64,000 nucleotides of DNA from Neobacillus niacini (GCF_030817595.1 NZ_JAUSZN010000001.1:5816001-5880000); one strand, 5' to 3'. Positions 8,438 through 17,672 are shown, numbered from the stretch's first letter. Notes: a model not told the origin generated them from the letters alone. Translations and numbers: made by a program.

Positions 8438-9661
8438 ATGGGTTTAATTGTACAAAAGTTTGGCGGTACTTCGGTTGGAAGTGTAGAAAGAATTCTAAAT
8501 GTAGCACAAAGAGTTAAAGATGAAACCGATCAAGGGAATCAGGTTGTAGTGGTTGTTTCGGCAATGGGGAAATCCACTGATCAACTGGTGGATCTGGCAA
8601 AAGAAATTTCCGCAACTCCTAACAAACGGGACATGGATATGCTGTTAAGTACAGGAGAACAAGTGACAATTGCCTTATTGTCAATGGCTCTAAATGAACA
8701 GAATCTTCCTGCTGTTTCGTTTACAGGATGGCAGGCAGGAATTGTCACGGAGCCAGTTCATGGAAATGCCCGCATTACGACCATTAATACAGAAGCGGTA
8801 AAAAATCAGCTTGCTGCGGGTAAAGTGGTAATTGTCGCTGGCTTCCAAGGGATTACAGAAAATGGAGAGATTACTACTCTTGGCCGTGGCGGTTCGGATA
8901 CGACGGCGGTGGCCCTCGCAGCTGCATTAAAGGCAGATAAATGTGATATTTATACAGATGTAACGGGTGTATTCACCACTGACCCTAGATATGTGAAGAG
9001 TGCGCGTAAATTACAGTCTGTGTCTTATGATGAAATGCTCGAGCTGGCGAATTTAGGTGCAGGAGTATTACATCCAAGAGCAGTAGAATTTGCGAAAAAC
9101 TATCAAGTCAAACTTGAGGTTCGCTCAAGTATGGAGAGAGTAGAAGGAACAGTAATTGAGGAGGAAGCATCAATGGAACAAAACCTTGTAGTCCGTGGAG
9201 TGGCATTTGAAGATGAAATCACAAAGGTGAGTGTCTTGGGACTTGCCAATTCTCTAACAAGTTTATCAACTATTTTTACAACCTTAGCTGAGAACCATTT
9301 GAACGTAGATATTATTGTTCAAAGCACAACAGAAGCAGAATCAGCAAATCTTGCTTTTTCCATTAAAACGCAGGACCTTATGGAAACATTAAATGTCCTT
9401 GAAAACAGCAAAGATGTTCTGAACTATGAACAGCTCGACGCTGAAAACAAACTGGCAAAAGTATCGATTGTTGGATCCGGGATGATTTCAAACCCTGGGG
9501 TAGCAGCGAAGATGTTTGAAGTACTAGCGGCAAACGAGATTCAAATTAAAATGGTCAGCACCTCAGAAATTAAAGTTTCAGCAGTAGTCGAAGAAAAACA
9601 CATGCTGAAGGCAGTAGAAGTACTGCACCAAGCATTTGGTCTTTCTGCAGACAACCAATAA
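8438..9661 (+). CDS. lysC: Lysine-sensitive aspartokinase, alpha subunit
   Basis: Phosphorylates aspartate in the first step to lysine, diaminopimelate, threonine and methionine. The 407-residue protein has the amino-acid kinase motif VQKFGGTSVG at residues 5-14, the FQGITENGEITTLGRGGSDTTA active-site segment in two parts around residues 147-168, and two C-terminal ACT domains (about 265-405) for effector binding. Length matches B. subtilis LysC (408). It sits alone behind the L box, with a shared convergent terminator after it. It also encodes an in-frame internal product, listed separately. Confidence 0.97.
   Translation: MGLIVQKFGGTSVGSVERILNVAQRVKDETDQGNQVVVVVSAMGKSTDQLVDLAKEISATPNKRDMDMLLSTGEQVTIALLSMALNEQNLPAVSFTGWQAGIVTEPVHGNARITTINTEAVKNQLAAGKVVIVAGFQGITENGEITTLGRGGSDTTAVALAAALKADKCDIYTDVTGVFTTDPRYVKSARKLQSVSYDEMLELANLGAGVLHPRAVEFAKNYQVKLEVRSSMERVEGTVIEEEASMEQNLVVRGVAFEDEITKVSVLGLANSLTSLSTIFTTLAENHLNVDIIVQSTTEAESANLAFSIKTQDLMETLNVLENSKDVLNYEQLDAENKLAKVSIVGSGMISNPGVAAKMFEVLAANEIQIKMVSTSEIKVSAVVEEKHMLKAVEVLHQAFGLSADNQ
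9173..9661 (+). CDS. lysC: Aspartokinase beta subunit from internal start in lysC
   Basis: In B. subtilis, lysC yields a second, smaller subunit from an in-frame internal start, and the enzyme is an alpha2-beta2 tetramer. Here the same arrangement is visible. Met246 (ATG at 9173) begins MEQNLVVRGVAFED, closely like the B. subtilis beta N-terminus, and a strong GAGGAGG site lies upstream at about 9158-9164. The 162-residue product would consist of the two ACT regulatory domains. Translation from this site is inferred from conservation. Confidence 0.75.
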   Translation: MEQNLVVRGVAFEDEITKVSVLGLANSLTSLSTIFTTLAENHLNVDIIVQSTTEAESANLAFSIKTQDLMETLNVLENSKDVLNYEQLDAENKLAKVSIVGSGMISNPGVAAKMFEVLAANEIQIKMVSTSEIKVSAVVEEKHMLKAVEVLHQAFGLSADNQ

Positions 9662-9663
9662 TA

Positions 9664-9703
9664 AAAAAAGCTTTCATCGGGAGTGCCTGATGAAAGCTTT
9701 TCT
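9664..9703. terminator. Bidirectional terminator between lysC and yslB
   Basis: Stem AAAAGCTTTCATC / GATGAAAGCTTTT with A-run on the left and T-run on the right, placed between two convergent genes, so it can serve both. Confidence 0.85.
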
Positions 9704-9708
9704 ACATA

Positions 9709-10161
9709 CTAAAGTGTGTCTTTACGATCCCATTTGACGGTGAATAGGACTTTGTTGGCTTTTTTAACTGGGTGTTCGAAGGTCTCGGCGATGACTTGTT
9801 TTTGGAGTTCGATTTGTTGAGCTAGAAAGCCGGCTTCAATTTGGAAGAAATGTTCGGCTTTTGATTTCACTCGCGAAACGATTAACGGGCTGACAAGTTC
9901 AAATTCGATTTCATCCTTACGCTCCTTTATTAGTACGAGCTGTCCCCACGAAGCTTTTGAGAAAAAATCGATGATTTCATCAAGGCTGTTTAAAGGGTGG
10001 TTTCGAGCTAACCGTTTTCCGGCCCAGTAAAGGATTTCAGGTGTGTCTTTTCCTAGAATATCTGGCAGTATGAATTCTCGAATCAATTCATAACCAAACA
10101 ATGAAATATTTCTTGGTTCATTCGATTCTAGAGTAAGTTCGATGGCAGTACTTTCATTCAT
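9709..10161 (-). CDS. yslB: YslB family protein (DUF2507)
   Basis: Function unknown. The 150-residue protein matches the length and position of B. subtilis YslB, which lies between lysC and sdhC. The N-terminal part contains the family-like segment ISLFGYELIREFILPDILG followed by ILYWAGKRLAR. It resembles small V4R-like domains that bind small molecules, but no metal-ligand or catalytic signature is clear. The start is preceded on the reverse strand by GAGGGG. It is the only reverse-strand gene between lysC and ysxD. Confidence 0.85.
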   Translation of the reverse strand: MNESTAIELTLESNEPRNISLFGYELIREFILPDILGKDTPEILYWAGKRLARNHPLNSLDEIIDFFSKASWGQLVLIKERKDEIEFELVSPLIVSRVKSKAEHFFQIEAGFLAQQIELQKQVIAETFEHPVKKANKVLFTVKWDRKDTL

Positions 10162-10599
10162 TTTGCTTCCCCTCTTTCTACCATTCTATTATATACAATT
10201 ACGGCTTTAAGTTAAGAACACTTTTTATGAAATATAGTGTAAAGCGTTAGAGTGGTAAAGGATTGTTATTTTGCAATACGATAGCCTGTCTTTCATCATA
10301 ATTATGTTTCCCATTTATGAGAAGGGGCTATAGATAAAATTTAATTATTTACTGGATTTAATACAAGATAATTCCATTTGCAAGACATAAAACTTTTAAT
10401 TTATTATAATATCAATATATTTTAAAAATTTTATTTTTATGAAACTTTTGTGTATCCGTTTTCTTGACGCTAATACCCGATGGGAGTAAAATGGACTTGT
10501 CACATTATTGTCACACTGGTGCTAAGTTATGAATTCTATTTAAAAACAATAGAGACAAAAATGCTTAACATCATTTTAAAAATTCAAGGGGGGTTAATT
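10162..10599 (+). other. Intergenic region yslB-sdhC
   Basis: AT-rich 438-bp gap between divergent genes. It holds the yslB upstream region, the predicted sdh promoter (10464-10492) and an untranslated sdhC leader of roughly 100 nt ending in the GGGGGG ribosome site at about 10588. A TGTAAAGCG stretch near 10232 is not a good cre match. In B. subtilis the sdhC leader is a target of the iron-sparing sRNA FsrA; I cannot identify such a site here. Nothing else recognised. Confidence 0.6.
10464..10492 (+). promoter_or_regulatory. Predicted sigma-A promoter of sdhCAB
   Basis: TTGACG (10464-10469), a 17-bp spacer and TAAAAT (10487-10492). Confidence 0.75.
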
Positions 10600-11208
10600 A
10601 TGGCGGGGAATCGAGAGTTTTTGAATCGAAGATTGCATTCATTACTAGGGGTAATTCCAATAGGAGTATTCCTAATGCAGCATCTAGTAGTAAACAATTT
10701 TGCTACAAGAGGGCCAGAGGCCTTTAACAATGCGGCTAATTTTATGGGGAACCTTCCTTTTAGAATTGTCCTAGAAACAGTGATTATTTATTTACCAATT
10801 TTATTTCATGCAATCTATGGCCTTTATATTGCTTTTACTGCAAAAAATAATGCCGGAAAATATGGATACTTCAGAAACTGGATGTTCCTATTACAACGTG
10901 TATCAGGTGTCATTACGTTAATCTTTATTACATGGCACGTATGGCAAACTCGCGTTGCAGCAGCATTTGGTGCGCATGTTAACTATGACATGATGGCAGA
11001 CATCCTTTCTTCACCATTCATGTTTGGTTTCTATCTGATTGGAGTCATTTCAACTATTTTCCACTTTGCAAATGGTTTGTGGTCATTCTTCGTAAGCTGG
11101 GGTATTACAGTTTCCCCACGTTCACAAGTAATTTCTACATATTTTACCATTGGCGTTTTCATTGTCCTATCAATCATAGGAATCAGCACACTTTTAGCGT
11201 TTGTTTAA
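10600..11208 (+). CDS. sdhC: Succinate dehydrogenase cytochrome b558 subunit
   Basis: Membrane anchor of complex II, carrying two haems and reducing menaquinone. The 202-residue protein has five hydrophobic segments. The histidines expected as haem ligands are visible in RLHSLLG, LFHAIYG, TWHVWQT and IFHFANG. The ATG at 10600 follows a run of six G and gives the B. subtilis length (202); the open frame continues back to 10480 but would cover the promoter. First gene of sdhCAB. Confidence 0.96.
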   Translation: MAGNREFLNRRLHSLLGVIPIGVFLMQHLVVNNFATRGPEAFNNAANFMGNLPFRIVLETVIIYLPILFHAIYGLYIAFTAKNNAGKYGYFRNWMFLLQRVSGVITLIFITWHVWQTRVAAAFGAHVNYDMMADILSSPFMFGFYLIGVISTIFHFANGLWSFFVSWGITVSPRSQVISTYFTIGVFIVLSIIGISTLLAFV

Positions 11209-11271
11209 AAAATAAACTTCATACTCTGTATTGAAAAATATCGGATTTTTGGATTAAGGGAGTGAGTCACA

Positions 11272-13029
11272 ATGAGTAAGGGTAAGGTGATCATAGTTGG
11301 CGGCGGCTTAGCCGGCTTAATGGCAACCATCAAAGTTGCAGAAGAAGGAACACCAGTAGAATTATTCTCACTTGTTCCAGTTAAACGTTCCCACTCTGTT
11401 TGTGCCCAAGGTGGTATGAATGGAGCAGTAAATACAAAAGGAGAAGGCGATTCTCCATGGATTCACTTTGATGATACCGTTTATGGCGGAGATTTCTTGG
11501 CTAACCAGCCGCCAGTTAAGGCGATGTGCGAAGCAGCACCTGGAATTATTCACTTAATGGACCGGATGGGTGTTATGTTTAACAGAACTCCAGAAGGACT
11601 TTTGGACTTCCGCCGTTTCGGGGGTACACAGCATTCACGAACAGCATTTGCTGGTGCAACAACTGGTCAGCAGCTTCTTTATGCATTGGACGAGCAGGTT
11701 CGTCGTCATGAAGTAGCAGGATTAGTAACAAAGTACGAAGGATGGGAATTCTTAGGCTCAGTTGTGGATGACGATGGAGTTTGCCGCGGAATTGTTGCTC
11801 AGAACCTCACAACAATGGAGATTAAATCCTTTGCTGGCGATGCTGTCATTATGGCGACCGGCGGCCCTGGAATCATCTTTGGAAAAACAACGAACTCTGT
11901 TATCAATACAGGTTCTGCTGCATCTATTGTTTATCAACAAGGTGCATATTACGCAAATGGTGAGATGATTCAAATTCATCCAACTGCTATTCCTGGTGAT
12001 GATAAGCTTCGCTTAATGAGTGAATCAGCACGTGGTGAAGGCGGACGTGTTTGGACATATAAAGATGGAAAACCATGGTATTTCCTTGAGGAAAAGTATC
12101 CTGCTTACGGAAACCTAGTACCACGTGATATTGCGACACGTGAAATTTTCTCTGTCTGTGTGGATCAGAAGCTGGGTATTAATGGCGAAAACATGGTATA
12201 CCTAGATCTTTCACATAAGGATCCAAAAGAATTAGATATTAAACTTGGTGGAATCATTGAAATCTATGAAAAATTCATGGGTGACGATCCTCGTAAAGTT
12301 CCGATGAAAATTTTCCCTGCCGTGCACTATTCAATGGGCGGGCTATGGGTTGATTATGACCAAATGACAAATATTCCTGGACTTTTTGCTGCCGGTGAGT
12401 GTGATTATTCACAGCACGGTGCCAATCGTTTAGGTGCGAATTCATTACTTTCTGCTATTTATGGCGGTATGGTCGTTGGACCGAATGCTGTTAGATATAT
12501 CAAAGGTCTTGAGAAGAGCTCAGATGCTGTATCATCAATGGTATTTGATCGTCATGTAAAGGAACAAGAAGATAAGTGGGCTTCTATTATGTCTTTAAAT
12601 GGTACGGAAAATGCGTACGTTCTTCATAAAGAGCTTGGCGAATGGATGACTGATAATGTAACAGTTGTTCGCCATAACGACAGATTATTGAAGACAGATG
12701 ATAAGATTCAAGAGTTATTAGAACGTTATAAAAATATTAACATTCAAGATACAAGCAAATGGAGCAATCAAGGAGCAACCTTTACGCGTCAATTGCAAAA
12801 CATGCTTCAATTGGCACGAGTAATCACAATCGGTGCTTACAATCGTAATGAAAGCCGCGGCGCGCATTATAAGCCTGAATTCCCGAACCGTGATGATGAA
12901 AACTTCTTAAAAACGACAATGGCAAAATTTGTTGATGGCTCATCTGCACCAGCTTTCCATTACGAGGATATTGACGTTTCCTTAATCAAGCCTCGTGAAC
13001 GCAACTATGCAAAAAAGAAAGGGGAGTAG
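11272..13029 (+). CDS. sdhA: Succinate dehydrogenase flavoprotein subunit
   Basis: Oxidises succinate to fumarate in the TCA cycle. The 585-residue protein begins with the FAD-binding VGGGLAGL motif (residues 9-16). His41 in RSHSVCAQGG is the residue type that carries covalent FAD. The active-site region includes HPTAIPGDDKL and SARGEGGR, and the C-terminal domain has the YNRNESRGAHY motif. GGGAG precedes the ATG. It lies 63 bp after sdhC and 6 bp before sdhB; length matches B. subtilis (586). Confidence 0.98.
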   Translation: MSKGKVIIVGGGLAGLMATIKVAEEGTPVELFSLVPVKRSHSVCAQGGMNGAVNTKGEGDSPWIHFDDTVYGGDFLANQPPVKAMCEAAPGIIHLMDRMGVMFNRTPEGLLDFRRFGGTQHSRTAFAGATTGQQLLYALDEQVRRHEVAGLVTKYEGWEFLGSVVDDDGVCRGIVAQNLTTMEIKSFAGDAVIMATGGPGIIFGKTTNSVINTGSAASIVYQQGAYYANGEMIQIHPTAIPGDDKLRLMSESARGEGGRVWTYKDGKPWYFLEEKYPAYGNLVPRDIATREIFSVCVDQKLGINGENMVYLDLSHKDPKELDIKLGGIIEIYEKFMGDDPRKVPMKIFPAVHYSMGGLWVDYDQMTNIPGLFAAGECDYSQHGANRLGANSLLSAIYGGMVVGPNAVRYIKGLEKSSDAVSSMVFDRHVKEQEDKWASIMSLNGTENAYVLHKELGEWMTDNVTVVRHNDRLLKTDDKIQELLERYKNINIQDTSKWSNQGATFTRQLQNMLQLARVITIGAYNRNESRGAHYKPEFPNRDDENFLKTTMAKFVDGSSAPAFHYEDIDVSLIKPRERNYAKKKGE

Positions 13030-13035
13030 GAACAC

Positions 13036-13797
13036 ATGTCTGAAAATAAAACAGTAAAATTTATTGTTACCCGTCAAGATAGCCCTGATTCTGCTCCTTA
13101 TGAAGAGGAGTTTGAATTAGCGTATCGTCCGAATATGAACGTAATTTCTGCTTTAATGGAAATTCGTAGAAACCCTGTTAACACAAAAGGACAAGCTACT
13201 ACTCCGATAACTTGGGACAGTAACTGTCTTGAAGAAGTTTGTGGAGCTTGCTCAATGGTGATTAATGGCAAGCCGCGCCAATCATGTTCTGCACTTGTTG
13301 ATCAATTGGAGCAGCCAATCCGTCTAGAGCCAATGAGAACATTCCCGGTTGTGCGTGACCTTCAGGTAGACCGCAGCAGAATGTTTGATGCATTAAAGAA
13401 AGTAAAAGCTTGGATTCCAATCGATGGAACATACGATTTAGGACCTGGTCCACGTATGCCAGAGAAAAAGCGTCAATGGGCTTACGAACTTTCAAAATGT
13501 ATGACATGTGGTGTCTGCCTTGAGGCTTGCCCAAATGTAAACAGCAATTCAAGCTTTATTGGCCCTCAGCCACTTTCACAGGTGCGTTTGTTTAATGCAC
13601 ATCCAACTGGTGAGATGAATCGTGCAGAGCGCTTAGAAGCAATTATGGGTGATGGTGGACTAGCTAACTGTGGTAACTCACAGAACTGTGTACAATCATG
13701 TCCAAAAGGGATCCCATTAACGACTTCAATTGCAGCATTAAACCGTGATACAACCTTCCAAGCGTTTAGAAACTTCTTCGGAAGCGACAACGCATAA
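13036..13797 (+). CDS. sdhB: Succinate dehydrogenase iron-sulfur subunit
   Basis: Carries electrons from the flavin to the haem anchor. The 253-residue protein has the [2Fe-2S] cysteines in SNCLEEVCGACSM and the later QSC, then the ferredoxin-like region CMTCGVCLEACP and CGNSQNCVQSCPKGIP supplying the [4Fe-4S] and [3Fe-4S] ligands. A GGGGAG site overlaps the sdhA stop, implying coupled translation. Length equals B. subtilis SdhB. Confidence 0.98.
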   Translation: MSENKTVKFIVTRQDSPDSAPYEEEFELAYRPNMNVISALMEIRRNPVNTKGQATTPITWDSNCLEEVCGACSMVINGKPRQSCSALVDQLEQPIRLEPMRTFPVVRDLQVDRSRMFDALKKVKAWIPIDGTYDLGPGPRMPEKKRQWAYELSKCMTCGVCLEACPNVNSNSSFIGPQPLSQVRLFNAHPTGEMNRAERLEAIMGDGGLANCGNSQNCVQSCPKGIPLTTSIAALNRDTTFQAFRNFFGSDNA

Positions 13798-13803
13798 AGT
13801 CTT

Positions 13804-13840
13804 AAACCCTTCTTTTCTATCACGAAAAGGGGGTTTTTCT
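13804..13840 (+). terminator. Terminator of sdhCAB
   Basis: Stem AAACCCTTCTTTTC paired with GAAAAGGGGGTTT (some G-U pairs) and a T run. Confidence 0.75.
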
Positions 13841-13927
13841 TATCTTAGAGACAGGGACTTTTGAACGACCTTTTGGTATACTAATAGTAAAGTGATTTGA
13901 AGTAAGAAAAAAGGATGGTACCTGAGG

Positions 13928-14512
13928 GTGAAAAAGCTTCCGTTATTAATCATTTTGGCAGGACTAGTTATCATTGGTATCGGTGTATGGCAAATCGTTG
14001 AGACTAATTTTATGAGCGACTCTACATTAAAAGAGGCCAAAAGAATTGTAGCAAAGGCAGAGTCTAAATATGATGAAGAAGAACCGATTAAGAATCTAAA
14101 AAAAATTGATCCTCCTAAATTTGGGGACACGGTAGGTTTGCTTTCGATACCGAAGATTAAATCTGAATTAGCGATTGTTGAAGGTACCGACCCGAATGAT
14201 TTAAAAAAAGGAGTCGGGCATTATAAGGGATCGTACTTCCCAGGTGAAAATGGACAAATCGTTTTATCTGGACATCGAGATACTGTATTTCGACGCCTAG
14301 GTGAGCTTGAGCCTGGAGATATCTTTGAAATTCAATTACCAAATGGGAAATTTAAATATGAATTAACGAATACGAAGATTGTAGATGCAGAAGATCGGAC
14401 AATCATTACCCTGCAAAACACTAAAGAAGAATTAATCGTTATCACGTGTTATCCATTCCGTTATATCGGTAACGCTCCACAACGCTATATCATATATGCG
14501 AAGCCAATTTAA
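13928..14512 (+). CDS. Class D sortase
   Basis: Predicted membrane-anchored transpeptidase that cleaves a C-terminal sorting signal and attaches the protein to the cell wall. The 194-residue protein has an N-terminal membrane segment (about residues 4-23), a linker, then the sortase barrel. Catalytic residues are visible: His116 in SGHRDT, Cys174 in VITCYPF and Arg186 in PQRYI. The G-x-G-H-Y-x-G-S-Y-F-P-G-E-N-G segment and the TC-Y-P-F motif are typical of class D enzymes such as B. subtilis YhcS. It starts with GTG behind a weak GGATGG-like site. No LPxTG-type substrate is encoded nearby. It lies between sdhB and gerE and has its own terminator. Confidence 0.88.
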   Translation: MKKLPLLIILAGLVIIGIGVWQIVETNFMSDSTLKEAKRIVAKAESKYDEEEPIKNLKKIDPPKFGDTVGLLSIPKIKSELAIVEGTDPNDLKKGVGHYKGSYFPGENGQIVLSGHRDTVFRRLGELEPGDIFEIQLPNGKFKYELTNTKIVDAEDRTIITLQNTKEELIVITCYPFRYIGNAPQRYIIYAKPI

Positions 14513-14540
14513 AGTCCTTTTAACATAAGGACTTTTTTTA
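14511..14540 (+). terminator. Terminator after the sortase gene
   Basis: Perfect 9-bp stem AAAGTCCTT / AAGGACTTT with a T run directly after the stop. Confidence 0.9.
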
Positions 14541-14587
14541 TTGATTTTTTTTTTTACAAAATTATTCTCCTTAAAGCATTTCTAGTC

Positions 14588-14615
14588 ACTCTAGATGTGT
14601 CAGTTACATAAGATA
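14588..14615 (+). promoter_or_regulatory. Predicted sigma-K promoter of gerE
   Basis: CATAAGATA (14607-14615) fits the sigma-K -10 CATANNNTA, with an AC dinucleotide (-35 core) 17 bp upstream at 14588-14589. gerE is a sigma-K gene in B. subtilis. Confidence 0.5.
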
Positions 14616-14679
14616 TCGTGACTAAATATATACCCACCCAACGGTTCATAACTGGCGAAGGCAAGGAGGGTCACAATAC

Positions 14680-14904
14680 TTGAAGGAGAATGAATATACT
14701 CACAAGCCGTTACTCACCAAACGTGAAAGAGAAGTATTCGAACTCTTAGTACAGGATAAAACTACTAAGGAAATCGCTGGTGAATTATTTATAAGCGAGA
14801 AGACGGTTCGAAATCATATTTCCAATGCTATGCAAAAGCTTGGTGTTAAGGGGCGTTCACAAGCAGTTGTAGAGCTCCTTCGTATGGGAGAGCTAGAACT
14901 TTAA
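14680..14904 (+). CDS. gerE: Late mother-cell transcription regulator GerE
   Basis: DNA-binding regulator that, with sigma-K, controls spore coat genes late in sporulation. The 74-residue protein is essentially one LuxR-type helix-turn-helix ([12 protein letters not shown] ... [20 protein letters not shown]). Length equals B. subtilis GerE and the sequence is nearly identical over the recognition helix. It starts with TTG behind AAGGAGGG. It is monocistronic, with a strong terminator. Confidence 0.98.
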   Translation: MKENEYTHKPLLTKREREVFELLVQDKTTKEIAGELFISEKTVRNHISNAMQKLGVKGRSQAVVELLRMGELEL

Positions 14905-14905
14905 T

Positions 14906-14945
14906 CATGACCGGCTTCCTACGGGAGGCCGGTTCATGTTTTTAT
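14906..14945 (+). terminator. Terminator of gerE
   Basis: Long stem CATGACCGGCTTCC / GGAGGCCGGTTCATG with a TACG loop, followed by a T run. Confidence 0.93.
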
Positions 14946-15100
14946 ACGCGGAAAATCTAGATATATACATATGAATTTGCAGTGGCATATGTTTCAACTT
15001 GAAATTTTATCGAAAAAAGTAGAAAATAGAGCAAGATGAAAGAACGGCTAAAGTCTACGAAAACAAGGCAAAGGGAATCCAATATAGGAGTGTTATAGAA

Positions 15101-15550
15101 ATGACTGTAGAAAATACACAAAAGGTCAGCGCAGAAATTGTCGCTAGTTTAGAAAAAGATTTACGTTATATTTCAGGTATTATTAAGCAAAAAGGCAGGG
15201 AAATGCTCAGTCATTATAAAATTACGCCGCCACAATTTGTTGCGTTACAGTGGCTTTTTGAAGATGGTGATATGACCATTGGTGAGCTGTCTACTAAAAT
15301 GTATTTAGCCTTTAGTACGACAACCGACCTTGTAGACCGGATGGAAAAAAACCAACTGGTTGTAAGGGTAAAGGATCCTAAGGACCGCCGTGTTGTCAGA
15401 ATTCACTTACTTGAAGAAGGCGAAAGAATAATAGACGAAGTAATAAAGAAGCGTCAAGTGTACTTAGAGGAAGTTTTAACCAATTTCTCAGTAGAAGAAA
15501 TTCAACAACTTCAAACCAATTTGATGAAACTGCATCAAGATATGCGTTAA
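15101..15550 (+). CDS. ysmB: MarR-family transcriptional regulator YsmB
   Basis: Predicted DNA-binding regulator of unknown target. The 149-residue protein has the MarR winged helix: [27 protein letters not shown] is recognition-helix region (about 66-93), followed by the wing [14 protein letters not shown]. Flanking helices form the dimer interface. It sits 16 bp before racE and in the same order as in B. subtilis, so the two may be co-transcribed. A GGAG site precedes the ATG. Confidence 0.93.
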   Translation: MTVENTQKVSAEIVASLEKDLRYISGIIKQKGREMLSHYKITPPQFVALQWLFEDGDMTIGELSTKMYLAFSTTTDLVDRMEKNQLVVRVKDPKDRRVVRIHLLEEGERIIDEVIKKRQVYLEEVLTNFSVEEIQQLQTNLMKLHQDMR

Positions 15551-15566
15551 AAAAGAGGCGAGGATT

Positions 15567-16361
15567 TTGAAACAACCAATTGGTGTCATAGATTCCGGAG
15601 TTGGTGGATTAACGGTTGCAAAAGAAATTATGAGGCAGCTTCCGAATGAGAAAATTATATATTTAGGGGATACGGCAAGGTGTCCATACGGCCCTAGACC
15701 TCTGAAGGAAGTAAAAAAATTCACCTGGGAACTAACAACATTTTTGTTAGAAAAAAATATTAAAATGCTGGTCATTGCTTGTAATACGGCAACGGCGGCT
15801 GTCTTGGATGAAATTAGGAATAAGCTAAGCATACCAGTGATCGGAGTAATCTACCCTGGGGCACGCACTGCTATCAAACGGACAAAGAACTATCGAGTAG
15901 GGATTATTGGTACAGTAGGTACAATTAAAAGCGGAGCCTACGAAAAAGCGTTAAAAGCATTAAACAGCCGGTTATATGTTACTGGACAAGCCTGTCCAAA
16001 GTTTGTGCCACTTGTTGAAAGTGGTGAGTACGATGGGGAGATCGCAGAAAGAATTGTCATCGAAGCATTACAGCCGTTGCAAAATCAAAACTTAGATACA
16101 CTAATCCTTGGCTGTACCCATTACCCTTTGCTTGAACCACTCATTCAAAAAGTTATGGGTGAAGGTGTGAATGTTATCAGTTCTGGGGATGAAACAGCAA
16201 GGGAAATTAGTGCGATTCTCCAGTATAACAATATACTCGAATCGGATGAGAATGAGCCGGAGCATGAATTTTATACCACGGGGTCTAGGTATATCTTTTC
16301 AAAAATCGCTTCGCAGTGGCTCGGAGTACCTATAAATAATGTTAAAAAGATTAAATTATAA
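15567..16361 (+). CDS. racE: Glutamate racemase
   Basis: Makes D-glutamate for peptidoglycan. The 264-residue protein shows the family motifs [13 protein letters not shown] (5-17), the catalytic cysteine Cys72 in ACNTATAA and Cys183 in LGCTHYPLL, and the GDTARCPYG substrate loop. Start is TTG after GGCGAGG; the length is close to B. subtilis RacE (272). It lies immediately after ysmB. Confidence 0.97.
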   Translation: MKQPIGVIDSGVGGLTVAKEIMRQLPNEKIIYLGDTARCPYGPRPLKEVKKFTWELTTFLLEKNIKMLVIACNTATAAVLDEIRNKLSIPVIGVIYPGARTAIKRTKNYRVGIIGTVGTIKSGAYEKALKALNSRLYVTGQACPKFVPLVESGEYDGEIAERIVIEALQPLQNQNLDTLILGCTHYPLLEPLIQKVMGEGVNVISSGDETAREISAILQYNNILESDENEPEHEFYTTGSRYIFSKIASQWLGVPINNVKKIKL

Positions 16362-16362
16362 T

Positions 16363-16393
16363 TAAGTTCCTATTAAAGGAGCTTATTTTTTTT
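16363..16393 (+). terminator. Terminator of ysmB-racE
   Basis: Stem AAGTTCCT / AGGAGCTT with one mismatch, then an eight-T run. Confidence 0.8.
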
Positions 16394-16497
16394 GAAAAAA
16401 AATGAAAGAATGTCCTATTTTTCTTTCTAAAGGCGGTCTAATTATTTTCATAGGCTCGTATACATGTTAGTACAAACTGTCTTAGGAGGGAAAAAAT

Positions 16498-17544
16498 ATG
16501 TCTAAAAATAAAGTAAAACCCCTTGTTACAGCCGTTTTTGCTTCAACACTTCTATTATCGGGGTGTGGTTTGTTCGGTACTGAAGAGCAGAAAAAGGTAG
16601 ATCCGCCAAAGCAGGTTACAGTGAGCGATACAAACCCGACTAAGGAAACCACCGGTAAGAGTGAAGAAGTCGAAGGAACAGTAAAAACAGAGTTATACTT
16701 AATTAATAAAGATGGGTTAGTGGTGCCACAAACACTTACACTGCCAAAAACTTCTTCCGTAGCGAAGCAAGCATTAGAATACTTAGTGGCTAACGGACCG
16801 GTTACCGACATGCTGCCAAATGATTTCCGGGCTGTGCTGCCAGAAGAAACCCAAGTTTCCGTTAACATTAAAGATGGTGTAGCCGTGGTTGACTTCTCGA
16901 AGGAATTTAAAAACTATCAGCCTGAAGATGAAAGAAGGATCCTTGAAGCGGTCACCTGGACACTTACACAATTTGATTCAGTGAAGAAGGTAAAGCTTCA
17001 GATGAACGGACATGATTTAAATGAAATGCCTGTAAACGGAACACCAATTAGTGAGAATCTATCGAGAGCTACAGGTATCAATCATGATACTGCCGGCGTT
17101 ACGGATATTACGAACACAAAGCCAGTGACCGTATATTATATTGGCGGTGAAGAAGACAATTATTATTATGTACCTGTGACAAAACGGGTTAGCACGAGCG
17201 AAAAGAATAATGTCGTCGCAGTTGTCAATGAGCTGGTAAAAGGTCCAAATGTAAAATCTAATCTGGTTTCTGAGTTTATGCCTGACGTAGAACTGCTAGA
17301 AGCTCCGAAAATTGAAGATGGAAAGGTAACGTTAAACTTTAATAAATCCATCTATGGAAGCTTTGAAGAAAAAATTGTTTCTGAACACTTATTAAACGCC
17401 CTTGTCCTTTCATTAACGGAACAAAAGGGTATTGAAAGTGTTGCGGTTACAGTGGATGGCAAGGCAGAACTCGTTAATGATAAGGGTGAAAAAGTTTCTG
17501 AACCAGTCACTCGTCCAGAAAAAGTCAACACAGGTAGTTTCTAA
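16498..17544 (+). CDS. gerM: Germination and sporulation lipoprotein GerM
   Basis: Spore envelope lipoprotein needed for sporulation and germination (role from B. subtilis). The 348-residue protein begins with a lipoprotein signal ending LLLSGC, lipidated at Cys23. A charged linker is followed by two GerMN domains at about residues 60-185 and 205-325. Each has the pattern of a long helix and a V-x-V-D-F/L-N-F strand (VAVVDFSKEF, KVTLNFNKS). AGGAGGG precedes the ATG. The gene is sigma-E-controlled in B. subtilis. Confidence 0.95.
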   Translation: MSKNKVKPLVTAVFASTLLLSGCGLFGTEEQKKVDPPKQVTVSDTNPTKETTGKSEEVEGTVKTELYLINKDGLVVPQTLTLPKTSSVAKQALEYLVANGPVTDMLPNDFRAVLPEETQVSVNIKDGVAVVDFSKEFKNYQPEDERRILEAVTWTLTQFDSVKKVKLQMNGHDLNEMPVNGTPISENLSRATGINHDTAGVTDITNTKPVTVYYIGGEEDNYYYVPVTKRVSTSEKNNVVAVVNELVKGPNVKSNLVSEFMPDVELLEAPKIEDGKVTLNFNKSIYGSFEEKIVSEHLLNALVLSLTEQKGIESVAVTVDGKAELVNDKGEKVSEPVTRPEKVNTGSF

Positions 17545-17581
17545 AAATATATTTTTGATATACTATATAGTGACAATCAGG

Positions 17582-17612
17582 GAGGTTGCCTTTTGGCTTC
17601 CTCTTCTTTATT
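17582..17612 (+). terminator. Possible terminator of gerM
   Basis: Inverted repeat GAGG-TT-GCC / GGC-TT-CCTC with a TTTT loop and internal mismatch, then a T-rich tract. Confidence 0.5.
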
Positions 17613-17672
17613 TGATTTTAGAGATGACAAACGGTGGGAGAGGTATTCCCATCCACAAGGAGGAAAAAAGTT

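Noticed and set aside
10225..10245. CcpA cre site upstream of sdhC
   Set aside because: TGTAAAGCGTTAGA has the wrong spacing between the half-sites and is not near the promoter.
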